A model generated the notes under the pieces. It worked only from the letters and a program-made list of their open reading frames with translations, had not been told where the DNA came from and did not search any database. A stretch of 64,000 nucleotides of DNA. Source: Haemonchus contortus (lineage: Eukaryota; Nematoda; Chromadorea; Rhabditida; Trichostrongylidae). A program made the translations under genes and the position numbers. Location of the stretch: the NCBI GenBank assembly GCA_000469685.2, contig LS997565.1, positions 24,670,272-24,734,271 of the forward strand, given 5' to 3'. Of this stretch, positions 38,001-48,475 are shown in pieces; positions within the stretch are counted from its first letter, which is position 1; every line of letters starts with the position of its first letter.

Positions 38001-40391
38001 GTGATACGGGAGCAGTGGCCACCGTCCTGAAAACACCACTATCATCCCCACTATCAAACTTTAATTCGGATTTTAGCACCGGTCGTCTTGTGACGACTCT
38101 GGTGTAACCATGTAAAGCGGCCTTCAGTCGCCTCCACACAATGCTAGAAAGCAGCTGACTTGATCCATCCCTCCTATAATGACCGATGATGCAGGGCTTT
38201 CACGGACATATTTCTCAGTCTTATCGTCTCTGTCGCATCGAAAGGACCCTCTAAAAAATCTTATACTGAACAGAATTGTTGAGCTCTACCAGACTCTAAC
38301 ACACAACCTGCTGGGTGGCTCCCTCTGAGGAGATGATCGGTCGTCACTGGGCTAACGTGAGCTCCGTCTCAGTATGTGTCCACTTGGCTGCATTTGGTAC
38401 TGTCAAGGTATGTTGCCACAAGGATACATCAAAAGCCGTAACATTCACGCTCCAGAATCTTGCGAAAGCTGTTTCAGATTAGGGACGGGGTTCTGCTCAT
38501 CTAAGTTATAGCAAGTGAACGTCCATACAAGAATAATCGTGAAGCGTCGTATCCCTAGCATGCAAGCGAGGAAATATCGCATGGTTTTCAAGTTTCCACT
38601 TTTATGTGGAATCAGCAGAGTAATCGCTGAACGCTACCATTCGTCGGAGACAATTACTCGAAGTTTAACCCCAGGACCCAATGGATAATACTGCTTGTAA
38701 CTATGAAATTGTGCTAGAAAGAAGGTCGTATTCCTATTTTCAAAGATAATTCTAATAGTAAGCTCCATACAGCTGAAGAAACCCATAAAAAGTTGGATGG
38801 CAGAAAACGGGTCCCCACCCATCCTGATTCTCTGACAGTGTCCCCTCTGAATAGCTCATTTTGCCTTTTAGCAAAGTTCTTGCTAAGGAAAAATGTTCCA
38901 AGGAGGTTGCGAAAAGAGGTGGCCAGCAATTTCTTCGACTCCCCACGTCTCCTGTTCTGGAAGAAGGGAATCGTTGAATTGCTCTTGAGGTGAAGCGTGC
39001 AACGACTAACTTTATGATAATGTAGATGACCAAGTTCTGTTCTATTCTAGCTGAAAAGTAATTAGGCAAAAATTTTACACAGCTCAATACCTCCTCCCCT
39101 GTCTAATATCCTAGCGAATATTTGTTGAACAACAGTTACTGCGTTTTTGGAAGCGACATATTTAAAGGCCCAGTTTACGATAAAAATGGGCATTAAGATT
39201 GCTCCCTAGGATGACCCACCGGTCCCCAAGGGTTCCAAAAAGGGCACCGTTTAACCCAAAAACTGAAGAAATAGGGGATAATAGGAGTCTTATTACCGGA
39301 TTGGTCGGCTTCCCCGCAGATCGAGCTGATGTTATGTCAGGCGAGGTGTAGAGGCGATACAGGCTGCAATATTTGCACCAGGGCCCACACGTTCTTCTGT
39401 TGTTTTTTTATTCTTTTTGCTGCTGCTGTCTTTCTTCTGATTTTTTTTACCGTACAAGATGATAAGATGAACCATTTTTGCTGTTCACCCCGCTTTGTTG
39501 ACTTATGCTAGCGATTTCGAATGTTTCTGTTGTACTTTTTTGACAACAATTTCTTCCGTATGTCTTCGCATCGTTTCTACCTTCGCCAATACCATTGCTA
39601 GACATTGTTCTAAAGAATGCTGATCCATTTTGTTTCGGGGGACGGAACATTCACCCAAAACTGGATGGACGCGGCAAATGTCGCGGCGAGATTCGTGGCG
39701 TTCGAGACGATTTTGGCACCTATCATTGGGGAACAAACTTGAAGAGGAGTACATTAGTATGGTTAAATAATCGTACTAATTAGCTCTACTTCAAATTTGG
39801 ACCCCAATAATAGGCGCTAAAGCCGTTTGAATCGCCACGAATTTCGCCCCGCGATTTGCCGCGTCCATCCAGTTCTGGGTGAATGTACCCATACCCTTTT
39901 ATTTCTAACCAGTTGTACGCAATGGCACACATTGCAGCCAGCTCGCCCAAGGGTGTGTGGCGATGGGTGTGTGTATGTACATTCGTACGATTCGACCTGC
40001 GCGCGGCAGTTTACACGGCGAAATTCATAGCGACTCTGACGACTTTAGTGCCTGTTATTGGGGCCTAAATTCGCAGTAAAATAGATCAGTAGGATTAGCT
40101 GACCATACTAATGTACTCTACTTCAAGTTTGTGCCCCAATAAGAGGCACCAGGGCCGTTCGAATGACCACGAACTTCGCCGCGCACTTTGCCGCGCGCAG
40201 CTCGAATCGCACGAATGTACCGTCCCCCAAGATTCCCTTCTCCCCAATATTGTGATTTATTCTTTCAGGTAACAAATGTGGCCGAGTTTTTACGTGGTGG
40301 GGAAGCGTTGGACGACGTAATTCAACGGCTTGGAGCCATGTATAAAGAAGAGAAGTTGAAACACATACTCGAGCGTTGTATAGTTGAATGA
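29058..40391 (+). CDS. Mitochondrial peptide chain release factor (mtRF1a/MTRF1L-like)
   Basis: This class I release factor reads UAA/UAG in the mitochondrial ribosome and hydrolyses peptidyl-tRNA. Seven exons are 29058-29484, 31169-31346, 31412-31514, 33321-33488, 33542-33628, 36087-36170 and 40269-40391, about 390 aa, a normal length. The Arg/Ser-rich N-terminus could be a mitochondrial presequence. Domain 1 follows, then [11 protein letters not shown] (exon 2), [11 protein letters not shown] with the PxT codon-recognition tripeptide (exon 3), [11 protein letters not shown] with the catalytic GGQ (exon 4), and [20 protein letters not shown] C-terminal residues (exons 6-7). A -1 shift lies in exon 1 (29,271-29,315) and a +1 at the G-run 31,319-31,322, probably sequence errors. 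Introns are loaded with repeats; intron 6 is 4.1 kb. I find no clear poly(A) signal soon after the stop. Confidence 0.94.
29734..31025 (-). mobile_element. Tc/maT-type DNA transposon in release-factor intron 1
   Basis: A 1,288-bp element (29,736-31,023) is bounded by inverted ends CAGGGTGCACCATAA and TTATGGCGCACCCTG and by TA target duplications. On the minus strand, transposase-like residues survive ([31 protein letters not shown] near 30,350-30,230), matching the middle of Tc-like transposases. Frames are broken, so it is inactive. It sits wholly within intron 1 and is antisense to the host gene. Confidence 0.82.
31515..33320 (+). other. Release-factor intron 3 with GC-rich blocks
   Basis: The intron joins exons 3 and 4. 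Two GC-rich patches (about 31,580-31,800 and 32,080-32,350) contrast with the AT-rich surroundings and carry short ORFs on both strands without motifs. They may be parts of an unidentified repeat. Nothing else is recognised. Confidence 0.55.
34075..34330 (-). repeat. SINE copy in release-factor intron 5
   Basis: This reads from 3' body (GGGATGCACCCCTGCATTCG) through TATGTGGCCTACACGATGA and TTTATCCTCCCAGACAGGTC to the tRNA-like head (CAGGATTTGAATCCGGTTCC). It lies antisense to the host gene and is closely similar to the 45.1-kb copy. Confidence 0.8.
35455..35590 (+). repeat. SINE-like head, diverged
   Basis: A tRNA-like head (GCGGTTGTGGCGTGGAAGAA, then CAGGGATCAAATTCCGGATC) is followed by body-like ACCTTCCAACCCGC. 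The B-box is mutated and the rest is lost. It lies in release-factor intron 5. Confidence 0.4.
37598..37826 (+). repeat. Direct repeat copy 1 in release-factor intron 6
   Basis: About 225 bp recurs in the same orientation at 38,524-38,744, with a perfectly matching core including CGCTGAACGCTACCATTCGT and CCCAGGACCCAATGGATAAT. The left half is more diverged than the right. Confidence 0.85.
38524..38744 (+). repeat. Direct repeat copy 2 in release-factor intron 6
   Basis: Partner of 37,598-37,826, about 0.9 kb downstream. Single-base changes and small deletions separate the copies (for example AAGGTTGTTTTTCCACT versus AAGTTTCCACT). It could be two ends of one insertion or a segmental duplication. 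Confidence 0.85.
39162..39285. repeat. Truncated copy of the TTAA-flanked TIR element
   Basis: TTTAAAGGCCCAGTTTACGA followed by TAAAAATGG matches the left end of the 54.8-kb element. The interior diverges quickly and no right terminus is found nearby. Confidence 0.5.
39634..39893. mobile_element. Long fold-back element, copy 1
   Basis: Two arms of about 110 bp are imperfect reverse complements: the left reads CATTCACCCAAAACTGGATG and continues through ATTGGGGAACAAACTTGAAG, and the right mirrors this from CTTCAAATTTGGACCCCAAT to CCAGTTCTGGGTGAATG. The loop is only about 20 bp. A related element follows at 39,965-40,228. No ORF is maintained; it is probably a fold-back MITE. It lies in release-factor intron 6. 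Confidence 0.82.
39965..40228. mobile_element. Long fold-back element, copy 2
   Basis: Same family and layout as copy 1: the left arm (TACATTCGTACGATTCGACC to TGTTATTGGGGCC) pairs with the right arm (GTGCCCCAATAAGAGGCACC to AATCGCACGAATGTACC). It ends about 40 bp before the last release-factor exon at 40,269, so this stem-loop would sit beside the 3' splice site in the pre-mRNA. Confidence 0.82.
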
Positions 40392-41648
40392 CTGAGAAAG
40401 CAGTTTGGAGTACAAGGAAGAGTGGTCAGTCAGTCCCACTGCTCCGTCACTGGTGCCTATAGCTAGGATTTGTTAGTTATTTGTTAGTTTTTAGAATAGT
40501 TTTCCTATTTGAGCAGCACTTCACTTTACTCATGCGTCTGTTTTTTGCCCTTTCACAGTTATCCATTGTTGTTACCTTTTGTGTCGTGTCTGCTCAGCAA
40601 GGCTTTAGAATGAGCCTAGCACCCATTTCATCCGAATGCTGAAGAGCCTTTGTTTCTGTTTTTTGTTTGTGCTATGATGTTGCATTTTGTCGACGGTTGA
40701 TTCTAGGGTATGATGTGCACCATCTCTATTTGTAGGAGTGCGACCGGTCACTTCTTAGGATGTTCAGGCATATCTGACAAAAACATCACAGGAGTTAAAA
40801 TTTTTTCTGGAACGTTCCGAAAACCTTCATGGGAAGACTTCAAAAAGGCACTACTCACTTGTATGCGCATAACTTATTCAGAAATTTCATGACACCGTGG
40901 TCCGTCGACCGGGTCGAGGTTTATTTCGGCCTTCCTGTTTCTTGGAACGTGTGCGAGCTTCAAGATGCTCTATACAAGCACTACATATAGGTTTAAGTAG
41001 CGGGGTAGACAGATTCGAGTCTTCCCGGCATTAGCGGGTCGCCCGGCTTCCCTCATTCTTATGATAGATTTGTGATAATCGGTAAACAGCTCGCTCCTTC
41101 TTTGGAACAAATGGTACTTTTCGGAACATGAATTCGATAAAAGTGTAATAGGGCATGCAAACGATGTTCAAAATGTGCCGATGCTTATGTCTTTGATTAG
41201 AAGTCTCGATTTGTTGCTGTTCATCTTTAAAATAATGACCCATTGGACGTTTAACTGGTAGGCATCCAAAGCCTTGAAAGGTGCTCACAAATGTTGTCGA
41301 GTCATTATAGAATCATTATCAAATGTCTTTATAAATGTAGCCCCTTTTCTCTACGGATACATCATTAAGAATCCAAGATTATTAGCGGTCGGATAAGTTT
41401 TGCCAAAAGTGATATCAAAGAAGAGAGAAACCATGATCCTTGAATGAATCGCAAACTTTGTTAGAAGCGGTCGTAATTAAATAGTATGAAGGGAACCGAA
41501 TTTCATCTTTTTATGAACGGCCCTTATCACTGCACTTACTTCTTGTTGAATGAAGCACAGCAGAGAGTCAAATGTTTTCTGTGGCCTCTTCTATCGGCAG
41601 TATTCTCATTTGCATCCTCACGTTCACTTTGCTCTCCATTTCCACGGG
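40392..41648. other. Downstream of release-factor gene
   Basis: Presumed 3'UTR followed by intergenic sequence. No AATAAA is obvious in the first few hundred bases. No gene or repeat family is recognised. Confidence 0.4.
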
Positions 41649-41960
41649 ACCAGGAGTTATGGGTTTTCGCCCAGACATTTGTTTCGCGGAAAACCCGCCT
41701 CCTGAGGGCGGTGTCCGGCACTATTACTCACTTACCCATACTACCGTCGGTCCTCCTAACATGCTTGAACGCCCTAGAGCCAAACTGAAAATTTTGCGCA
41801 AACTCCCTTCCCATGGGCGGGATCCGGTCTTCCAACCTACCATAGGTGATCCCATCCTGCCGCCTGTCCTCCTACCGAGTTTGAAGTTTGAACGCCCTCG
41901 GCCCAAAGAGACAGAAGTTATGACTTTCCGCTCAGACATTTATTTCGCGCAGATCTCCTC
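41649..41960 (+). repeat. Degenerate ~260-bp repeat unit, two partial copies
   Basis: A block at 41,656-41,700 (TTATGGGTTTTCGCCCAGAC, ATTTGTTTCGCG) recurs diverged at 41,917-41,955 (TTATGACTTTCCGCTCAGAC, ATTTATTTCGCG). A TTGAACGCCCT motif also occurs twice between and around them. The open frames through this block look repeat-derived. Confidence 0.55.
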
Positions 41961-43074
41961 ACACAGATTAGCGCGTTATATATAGTAGGACAGTGTTGCC
42001 AATACAGGATTATGTAAGCAGAAAGTAGTGAGTCAGCTGTGCTATCGACATACAAGTGAATAATCTCCTTGTACAAAAATCTAATGGAAAGTTTCAGAAC
42101 ATTCCCGAGATAATTTGGACTACAGCGAAAATTTTGACAGAAATCTTATGAAAGCCTAATATAGCAACCAGTGACTTGAAAGGTTGCCCAGTATTTTGCA
42201 GAATGTAGAGAAAAAGCGAGCAGCTCTCATTGTTTTTCACTGGACGAGTTCTACCTGAGACGACATCCTTCTGTGCTTTAGTAAACTCAAATTCTAAAAG
42301 AAGCACTTGATATTCAGCTTGGCTCGATTGTGCTTACAAGTTTTGCTGGGTTACTAGACTCACGCTTACCCGAAGCATTTACTGAACGATCATACCAAGA
42401 GAAGCCACAGTCACGGGTTTCTTCTCAATATCGTCAAATTAAAGTCTCGTTTATAAAGCGATTGATGTGAATTATTTGTACAGTAGTAATCACCATAATA
42501 GAGCAAGGCAAATGACAAAATTTGGAATAATTCTGTAAGATCAATCAGTGATAGGCATGAAGAGTGCACAAGTGAAGCAGTCTCATAGACAGCCAATGGC
42601 TGCCGTTTCATTACCAGAAAAAATCAGGTGATCGTGGTGGCCTGGGTGTTGTGTTTGAATATCCGTGATAAAGAGTCGCCCAAGGTTAAGCCAAGGTTTG
42701 GAGCATTGATAAGTGAGATGACATGATGGTACGAACGTTTCGGAGGTGAGGCAGCCATGAACACTGTTCTGTAGTAGCTAAGGGCATCTTGTGGAGATCG
42801 AAGCTGAAATTTGTTTGTGTTAGTCGGTATACCGGGGGAAGCTCAAAAAGCTGATCATAAATAAATTATAGCGTCAAATCACCCCCAACAAATGCATTTT
42901 TGCTTAACCCATGCTGTTTTGATTGGGCAAAACATCATAAATCTAATACAGGGTTCGCAGGGGAAGCTACTCGAGATTTCTCATATCTCTCTTTTTCAAT
43001 AATTTCCGAGCATATATTCTTGAAAAACTACCCAGACTTGAGTAGTAACTCTTCTATTATTTACAATCATGCTT
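41961..43074. other. Intergenic, nothing recognised
   Basis: Only short ORFs without motifs. No repeats of the families listed here. Confidence 0.4.
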
Positions 43075-43295
43075 TCAGAAAGCGCCCCGCATTCGACCTC
43101 TGTAAGGAATCCTAGTGACATTCCGTATGCATTTGTATCTGTACAGCTCCATACTCCTCGCAGAAAGATCTGGTAGAAATTAATTGACCCAGTGAGGATG
43201 GGAGACATTAGTTCGCCTGCCTTCAATCTGGGACTCGATCCTGCCAATGCCGCTATGATTGTGCTCCTCTATCACTACACCACTTCCACAGGGCA
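43075..43295 (-). repeat. Old SINE copy, minus orientation
   Basis: Diverged body (AGCGCCCCGCATTCGACCTC, TTAATTGACCCAGTGAGGAT) and head (GGGACTCGATCCTGCCAATG, CACTACACCACTTCC) keep the family order. Confidence 0.6.
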
Positions 43296-44173
43296 GTTTC
43301 CTACGAACTTACATTCGAAGATAGTTGCTTGAAGTCAAATCCACGGGCCATATCTTCGAATGGCGTCCCTTTTTATTGAAGAGAAGAATAAATCCAACAC
43401 GATTAAGGAGTTCATTTTGCACCAGCCTCTCGAAGATGTTGATCGTTTTGTTTTTGAGATGACCCTAAAAGGTTCTGAATAAGAGATCAGATTTGGAGAA
43501 CGTGCATTTTTTTGGAATAACTTAACATTCATCGTTCAGATGAGAAGATTCTCACAATTTTTAGGTCACTTTGACAAATTTCAAAAAAATATGAGCCTCA
43601 GAATTCTGCAAAAAAGATTGTTTTGTAGACCTCAAAGAAATTTGAAAAACAATGTTTCCAGCTCTTGCTCGTCAGGGTACAAACCGGAGAGTCAGGAGGA
43701 AAAGTGGAAAAGTGCAGTCTGAAGTTTGGGTCCTCTAGTAAGAAGTACGAAGTACTGTACTCACCGTATAGAAGGCATTATCGCACAGTTCGCAAAGATC
43801 GATCAGGAATACGACGACAGAGGTATTTCGGAAGAAGTCGCTCCATCGTCGTCGGAAAAATCCTATGTCCCGGCAGCTCAAGCACACTTAAAAATGTAGT
43901 ATAGTTTTATGAAGAGCGCGTGAAGTACTCAATGTGATTACTAAAATAGAAAAATTCCGAAGATTAAATAAGGTGCTAATACATTTTAAGAAAGCTACAT
44001 AATTTCACACGTACCCTTAACTTGCCAATCAGACCAAGTGAAGTTATTATCATGGAAACAATACTACGTTTTGCGGTGTATACTCCATTTTCCTACAATC
44101 GTTCCCAACCCAAAATCCTATGCTTACAGAATGTCACTGGCACGAAATGTCAGCCTGAAAACCTGGCTCATAC
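43296..44173. other. Intergenic, nothing recognised
   Basis: Short ORFs only; none shows a domain or conserved motif. Confidence 0.4.
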
Positions 44174-44450
44174 GGCAACCTCGGGAGACGGGCGTTAGGA
44201 ACGATTTTGGGTAATCGATTCGTCGCACCGCGGCTGTCGCGGACCACTCATTCGCCATTATTACAGCTCTAGCGTTCTTCATACAGCTCAATCGATATGC
44301 GATCATTATTTTATGCACAATCCTACTATTAGTACTTTTGTTCTTGTATTTCTTACCTACTGCTGCATCCTGCTCCATTCTTTCGCGCAAGACGTCCCTC
44401 TCACCGCGACGCGACCATTTCGTTCCTAACGCACCACACCCGGCAACCTC
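44174..44450. mobile_element. MULE-type MITE with 9-bp target-site duplication
   Basis: A 259-bp element (44,183-44,441) has imperfect inverted ends of about 22 bp: the left starts GGGAGACGGGCGTTAGGAAC, and the right is its near complement, ending CTAACGCACCACACCC. It is flanked by a perfect 9-bp direct repeat, GGCAACCTC, at 44,174-44,182 and 44,442-44,450. A 9-bp duplication is typical of Mutator-like elements. A second copy, 258 bp, lies at 58,356-58,613. There is no transposase ORF. ORFs running across the insertion junctions are artefacts. Confidence 0.88.
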
Positions 44451-45065
44451 ATATGGAATAAAAAGCAGAGGACGCAAAACCTCACGAACGACATGTCTCA
44501 ATCTTTGGCATGACCTCTTTGAATACCTAAATTCGATCTCGTCGCGTATGCGACGCACGGAAAGACGGCTTCGGACAAGGAGAGAAGATGGAGAGGGATC
44601 AAGCCAAGTGATTGTTTTGCATTTCAGCGAGGATGACAAGAAACAAAATCGTATGGGGGAAAGCGGGGAGGGGGGAGGATGAACAAAGAGATCGAGCTCC
44701 CGTGATAAATCCTAGATTCAAGCGTCAACGTGCGCGCTATCATCTTGACCCACCGAAACATAGGTCAGCATAACATGTCGCCCTTTTGGCTAACTCAGCG
44801 CAACTAGGTACTATGTAGGAGTAGTGAGAGTTTTTGTGACCATTTCAGCCTTTCAAATACTCTAAACAAGACTGTTTACGATTCGGGCTACCCTTGTTGT
44901 CGGATTCCTGACCACTTTACTCGTATCTGCTTTTTCCCAATCGAATCACATGCCCGTCTAGACCGATTGTTGGTGTGTACGAGTAGAGAATATCGGCTTC
45001 AGTCGGCAGATAGCCATCGGCTATCATTCGATTTGTGTGCTGGACGAAACTGCAATAACAGCATT
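44451..45065. other. Intergenic, nothing recognised
   Basis: A + strand ORF and a longer minus-strand ORF extend into this region from the MITE; neither has a recognisable domain. Confidence 0.4.
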
Positions 45066-45372
45066 ACAATAATAATAATAATAATGTTTTTGGCGTTAAT
45101 CAATCCCGTCTGAGGGATGCGCCCCCGCACTCGACTTCCATTCAGAATCGTAGTGGCGTAATGAGTGCGTATGTGGCCTATACAATGACTTGCGGTGGCC
45201 AGCCGATGTACAAGTCAGTGCTTTTATCCTCCCAGACGAGTCTGGTACCAATTCACCGACCCCGGAGGGATGGAAGGCTTGGTCGGCCTAGGCGGGCATC
45301 GATCCGGGATTCGAACCCCTGACCGTGCGTGTGATATAGTGCGCCACTTGCCACTACACCACCTCCGCCCAG
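45066..45372 (-). repeat. Best-preserved tRNA-derived SINE copy
   Basis: Read on the minus strand it starts with a tRNA-like head: an A-box-like GGTGTAGTGGCAAGTGGC and a canonical B-box GGTTCGAATCCCGG. A body of about 230 bp follows, ending in an (AAT/ATT) tract at 45,066-45,085. This layout (RNA polymerase III promoter head, family body, simple-sequence tail) defines a tRNA-derived SINE. At least eight other copies are scattered through the window in both orientations. It encodes no protein; mobilisation by the local RTE elements is plausible but unproven. Confidence 0.85.
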
Positions 45373-46049
45373 CATTACAATATTCTATAATAAATAGTCA
45401 CTGATTCCCAGAGACCTTCCCTATTATTATAAAAATTGTTCCTGCCGTTGGCGAAGATTTAATTGACAGGCGCTATTTGAAGCGATTGATTTAGCACGCA
45501 CTTAAGCCACGTGTGTCTAATTGGCTCTTACATTATAATTAGTCGTTAGAACTGTATAGACGAGAAGGCTCAAATTAACAGGTGTGTGATGTTTTGAGGC
45601 TGGACATGCTCTGATCAGTTTTCAGAAAGTACTAGCCTTCTAAAGATACCCCACTTAATAACCTGACAGCCTCAGAAGTTGCTTCCGATGAAAGTTGCTG
45701 ACTGAGAAGCTAAATTTTCAAAATAATTGGGAAAGCTCCGATGCATTCATTAAAGAGATGGTGCTTACTACTGGCTCTAAACTCGAGCTACTGTCTAGGC
45801 TCACCAGCAGTGAATATGAAGATGAGCGAATGCCAAAAGAGCGTGGGAGATGGTGAACATCAGAGATTATAGGAGTATTGCTCTGCCAGGTAACGAGACA
45901 GTTTGTAAGTTAGGGCAGAGGCTTGCCAATTGAGCCCACTATCCTAAAAGTCCCTGCATGCCTACCACCAGTAACTGATGCATAACTATTTCGGACTTTT
46001 TCTAACAATTTTTGCTTAAAATTGATGACAATATTTAACAAAGATATGT
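45373..46049. other. Intergenic, nothing recognised
   Basis: No feature beyond short random ORFs. Confidence 0.4.
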
Positions 46050-46435
46050 TAAATTAGTATTTCCAAACATATCCACCATCTACGTCAAACGCCGCTTCCC
46101 ATTTGCTGGGCAGTCGGATTCCACAGGCGAAGAATTTTCGATTATTTTAGGCGATCCACCCCTTGATGTTGGCCACTAAGTCATCCATTTCGTCGTAAGT
46201 TCCGATCGCTGGCCAATTTTTCAACGGATGATTGACGTCATAATCCATAGTAGTTTCTGTTGGTGGATAGGACGGATGTACGCAGAAACAGATTCCATTC
46301 TTTACTTGGCTTTGGTTGACTGTTCCATCCCCAAAAAGTTCGCTGAGGTCACGAAATGACGTCAGCCACCTTCCAACCTTCTCCGAAGTAATTGAGCATA
46401 ATGTGGCGAATATGAAAATGACCTTCTAGACATAT
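46050..46435 (-). pseudogene. Internally deleted mariner-family transposase relic
   Basis: On the minus strand an N-terminal helix-turn-helix part (HFHIRHIMLNYFGEGWKVAD) is followed after a short interval by C-terminal-like residues (KILRLWNPTAQQMGSG, RWWICLEI). The catalytic centre is missing and stops interrupt the frame. It is a different lineage from the 17.9-kb mariner. Confidence 0.6.
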
Positions 46436-47644
46436 TTCGTTAAGGAAAACGAGAAGATTATTTTAAAGAAAATCTCGAATCCGAAGTTTAAATTGCATCG
46501 AGAGTAAAGAAGCCGCGAAAAAATCCGCATTAATTATGCCTCAACCTCTTAAAAGCTGATCCCGTCAGGCTTGCGAAAATATCCATAATCCACCTTGGGT
46601 TGAGCAGGAGAACACAAAGTTCGACTATTCTGAAGGTTTGTTAATCCTGCAATTCAAGACTTCCTACTTGTGATTCATGACCTCGATTGATTTCTCCTGT
46701 GAGTTGGAAACGTTTAGCTTCTCAAGTGGTTTTCGTCTTCCAGGATCCACAGGGCCATACAAGGCTCAGTTTGCGGTGAAAGTGGTTTCTAAGATTTCTC
46801 CCTAGGGTCGGGTCGAAAAACAGTCTAAATAGGGGTATCACAGCCGGCTTAGCCGGCGTGCACACTCATGGCGTAAGAGTTTTTACAGTTTTGAAGAGGC
46901 TGTAGAGGTTCCATCCGCTCAGGACGCCCAGCTTTCTGGCTGCTTTCATAGTCCGCACGCCGAGTAGTCCCCCCGCCGGCGCGCCCTCGCGCGTTCGCAC
47001 ACCGGCTGGCGGACTATGAAATAGCCACTGCAGCCACCGGCACGCAGTGACGCACCCATTTCGACATCTCAACCCCTTCCATGCAATTTTTGTCGTCACA
47101 TTCTTGCCCAAACCCAAATTTATTACTTTTTCTGAAGCCTTGCATCTTTTTATTTTCGCGTTTTGTTCACCACTTTTGCACTATCCTATGCAGTCACTAT
47201 CATAATTAGTCCGAAATTAATTACTCCCAAAATTATCGTGAAGTGTGACTTTAATAAATTATAAGTTTAAACAGGAACGTCAGCCAAATATAGGTTGACC
47301 ATTGAACTGCTTGAAATTCTTAGATGTACAGCTTAAGAAGTAAAAGTGACAAACAAAGAGGAATGCAGGAAGAGTGCCAAGATTCACTGAGAGTCGAACT
47401 TGTACACTATCCATTACCGTTTTCAGTAGACCATTCGGTCCATATTTTATTCCTTCAACATGAATCAGTTTTAATGAATATCTTTCCTAAAGAGGCAGAT
47501 AATATATGTATATTAACGTCACTGACTCATCTGCTACCATAAAACTCGCCCATAAAAGCGGTTGGAAGGTGAGTGACTAGCGGGTATTCTGAAGATTTCT
47601 AAGTTGCTTCGGGCTAGCTAAAGACGCTACTTCAACCGGTCCCG
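46436..47644. other. Intergenic, nothing recognised
   Basis: A minus-strand ORF at 46,866-47,117 lies in a moderately GC-rich patch; it shows no domain. No repeats are recognised. Confidence 0.4.
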
Positions 47645-47775
47645 TTTCCGAGATAGGCTTCCGCATTCAACTTCATCAAAATCTTCGTAGCTTTTGAATA
47701 CCTATGTGGCCTGTACAATGATCGCCATGGCCAGCTGATGCCCAAGTCAGCGCTTTTATCCGTCCAGATTGGAAT
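47645..47775 (-). repeat. Truncated SINE copy (3' half), minus orientation
   Basis: This keeps the body blocks CTATGTGGCCTGTACAATGA and AGTCAGCGCTTTTATCCGTC; the tRNA-like head is missing. Confidence 0.65.
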
Positions 47776-48321
47776 AATCATTTGAAGTATAATCTAAACA
47801 CATGGCAACAAATTTGTCTCTACCGCAAAACTTTGATGCAAAAAGTAATAATCACTCCCGGGTGAGTTTCGAATCTTCCCCGTTGCCACAAGTGCACCGA
47901 GCACCATTGCCTGAGACCAGTCGTCCCTAGCCATCCGACACTTTTCAGGTATTCTTTTCGTGTTTTGAAATATAACTGAGTGAATGGTTACATTCACGTG
48001 AGCTAACTATTCCAGGTCAAGATCGATTGAAAATCGATAGTTGACTTCGTAGGGACTACAAGAGCGAAGTATCAGCTAGAGTGGGTGATGGCGTTTTAGT
48101 AGAAACATTCTAGATTGGAATAAAGCTGCACAGAGGTGACGGGGTGACAGATATGAGTATGAATCCCTTTCACCAGTGATAAAATGGTTAGAATCACAAG
48201 CAAATCATGGAAAGCGGGTTGGGTTACAACTCAGATCCATGGAGTCATTGACTTTTCTCTCTGAAAAACTTCTACCGTCTAGTGTATCGATCGGATTTAC
48301 CACATACTTACAGAACATAAT
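47776..48321. other. Intergenic, nothing recognised
   Basis: Short ORFs only. Confidence 0.4.
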
Positions 48322-48475
48322 CTAATGGTAGAGGTGGTACAGTGGCAAATGGTATCCTATCGCACACATAGGAGGATCGAATCGAATGCTTGTCGAGGCC
48401 ATCCAACTATCCGTTCCTTCGGGGAACGGTCTATTGCTACAGGACTGAATGGAAGTCGAATGATGGAGCGCAGCC
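48322..48475 (+). repeat. SINE head with rearranged body, + orientation
   Basis: The head (GTAGAGGTGGTACAGTGGCA, GGATCGAATCGAATGC) is followed by a shortened body ending ACTGAATGGAAGTCGAATGA, implying an internal deletion relative to full copies. Confidence 0.55.

Noticed and set aside
44124..44682. Long ORFs on both strands (171 and 114 codons)
   Set aside because: Both run across the MULE-type MITE and its target duplications, so they are composites of element and flank.
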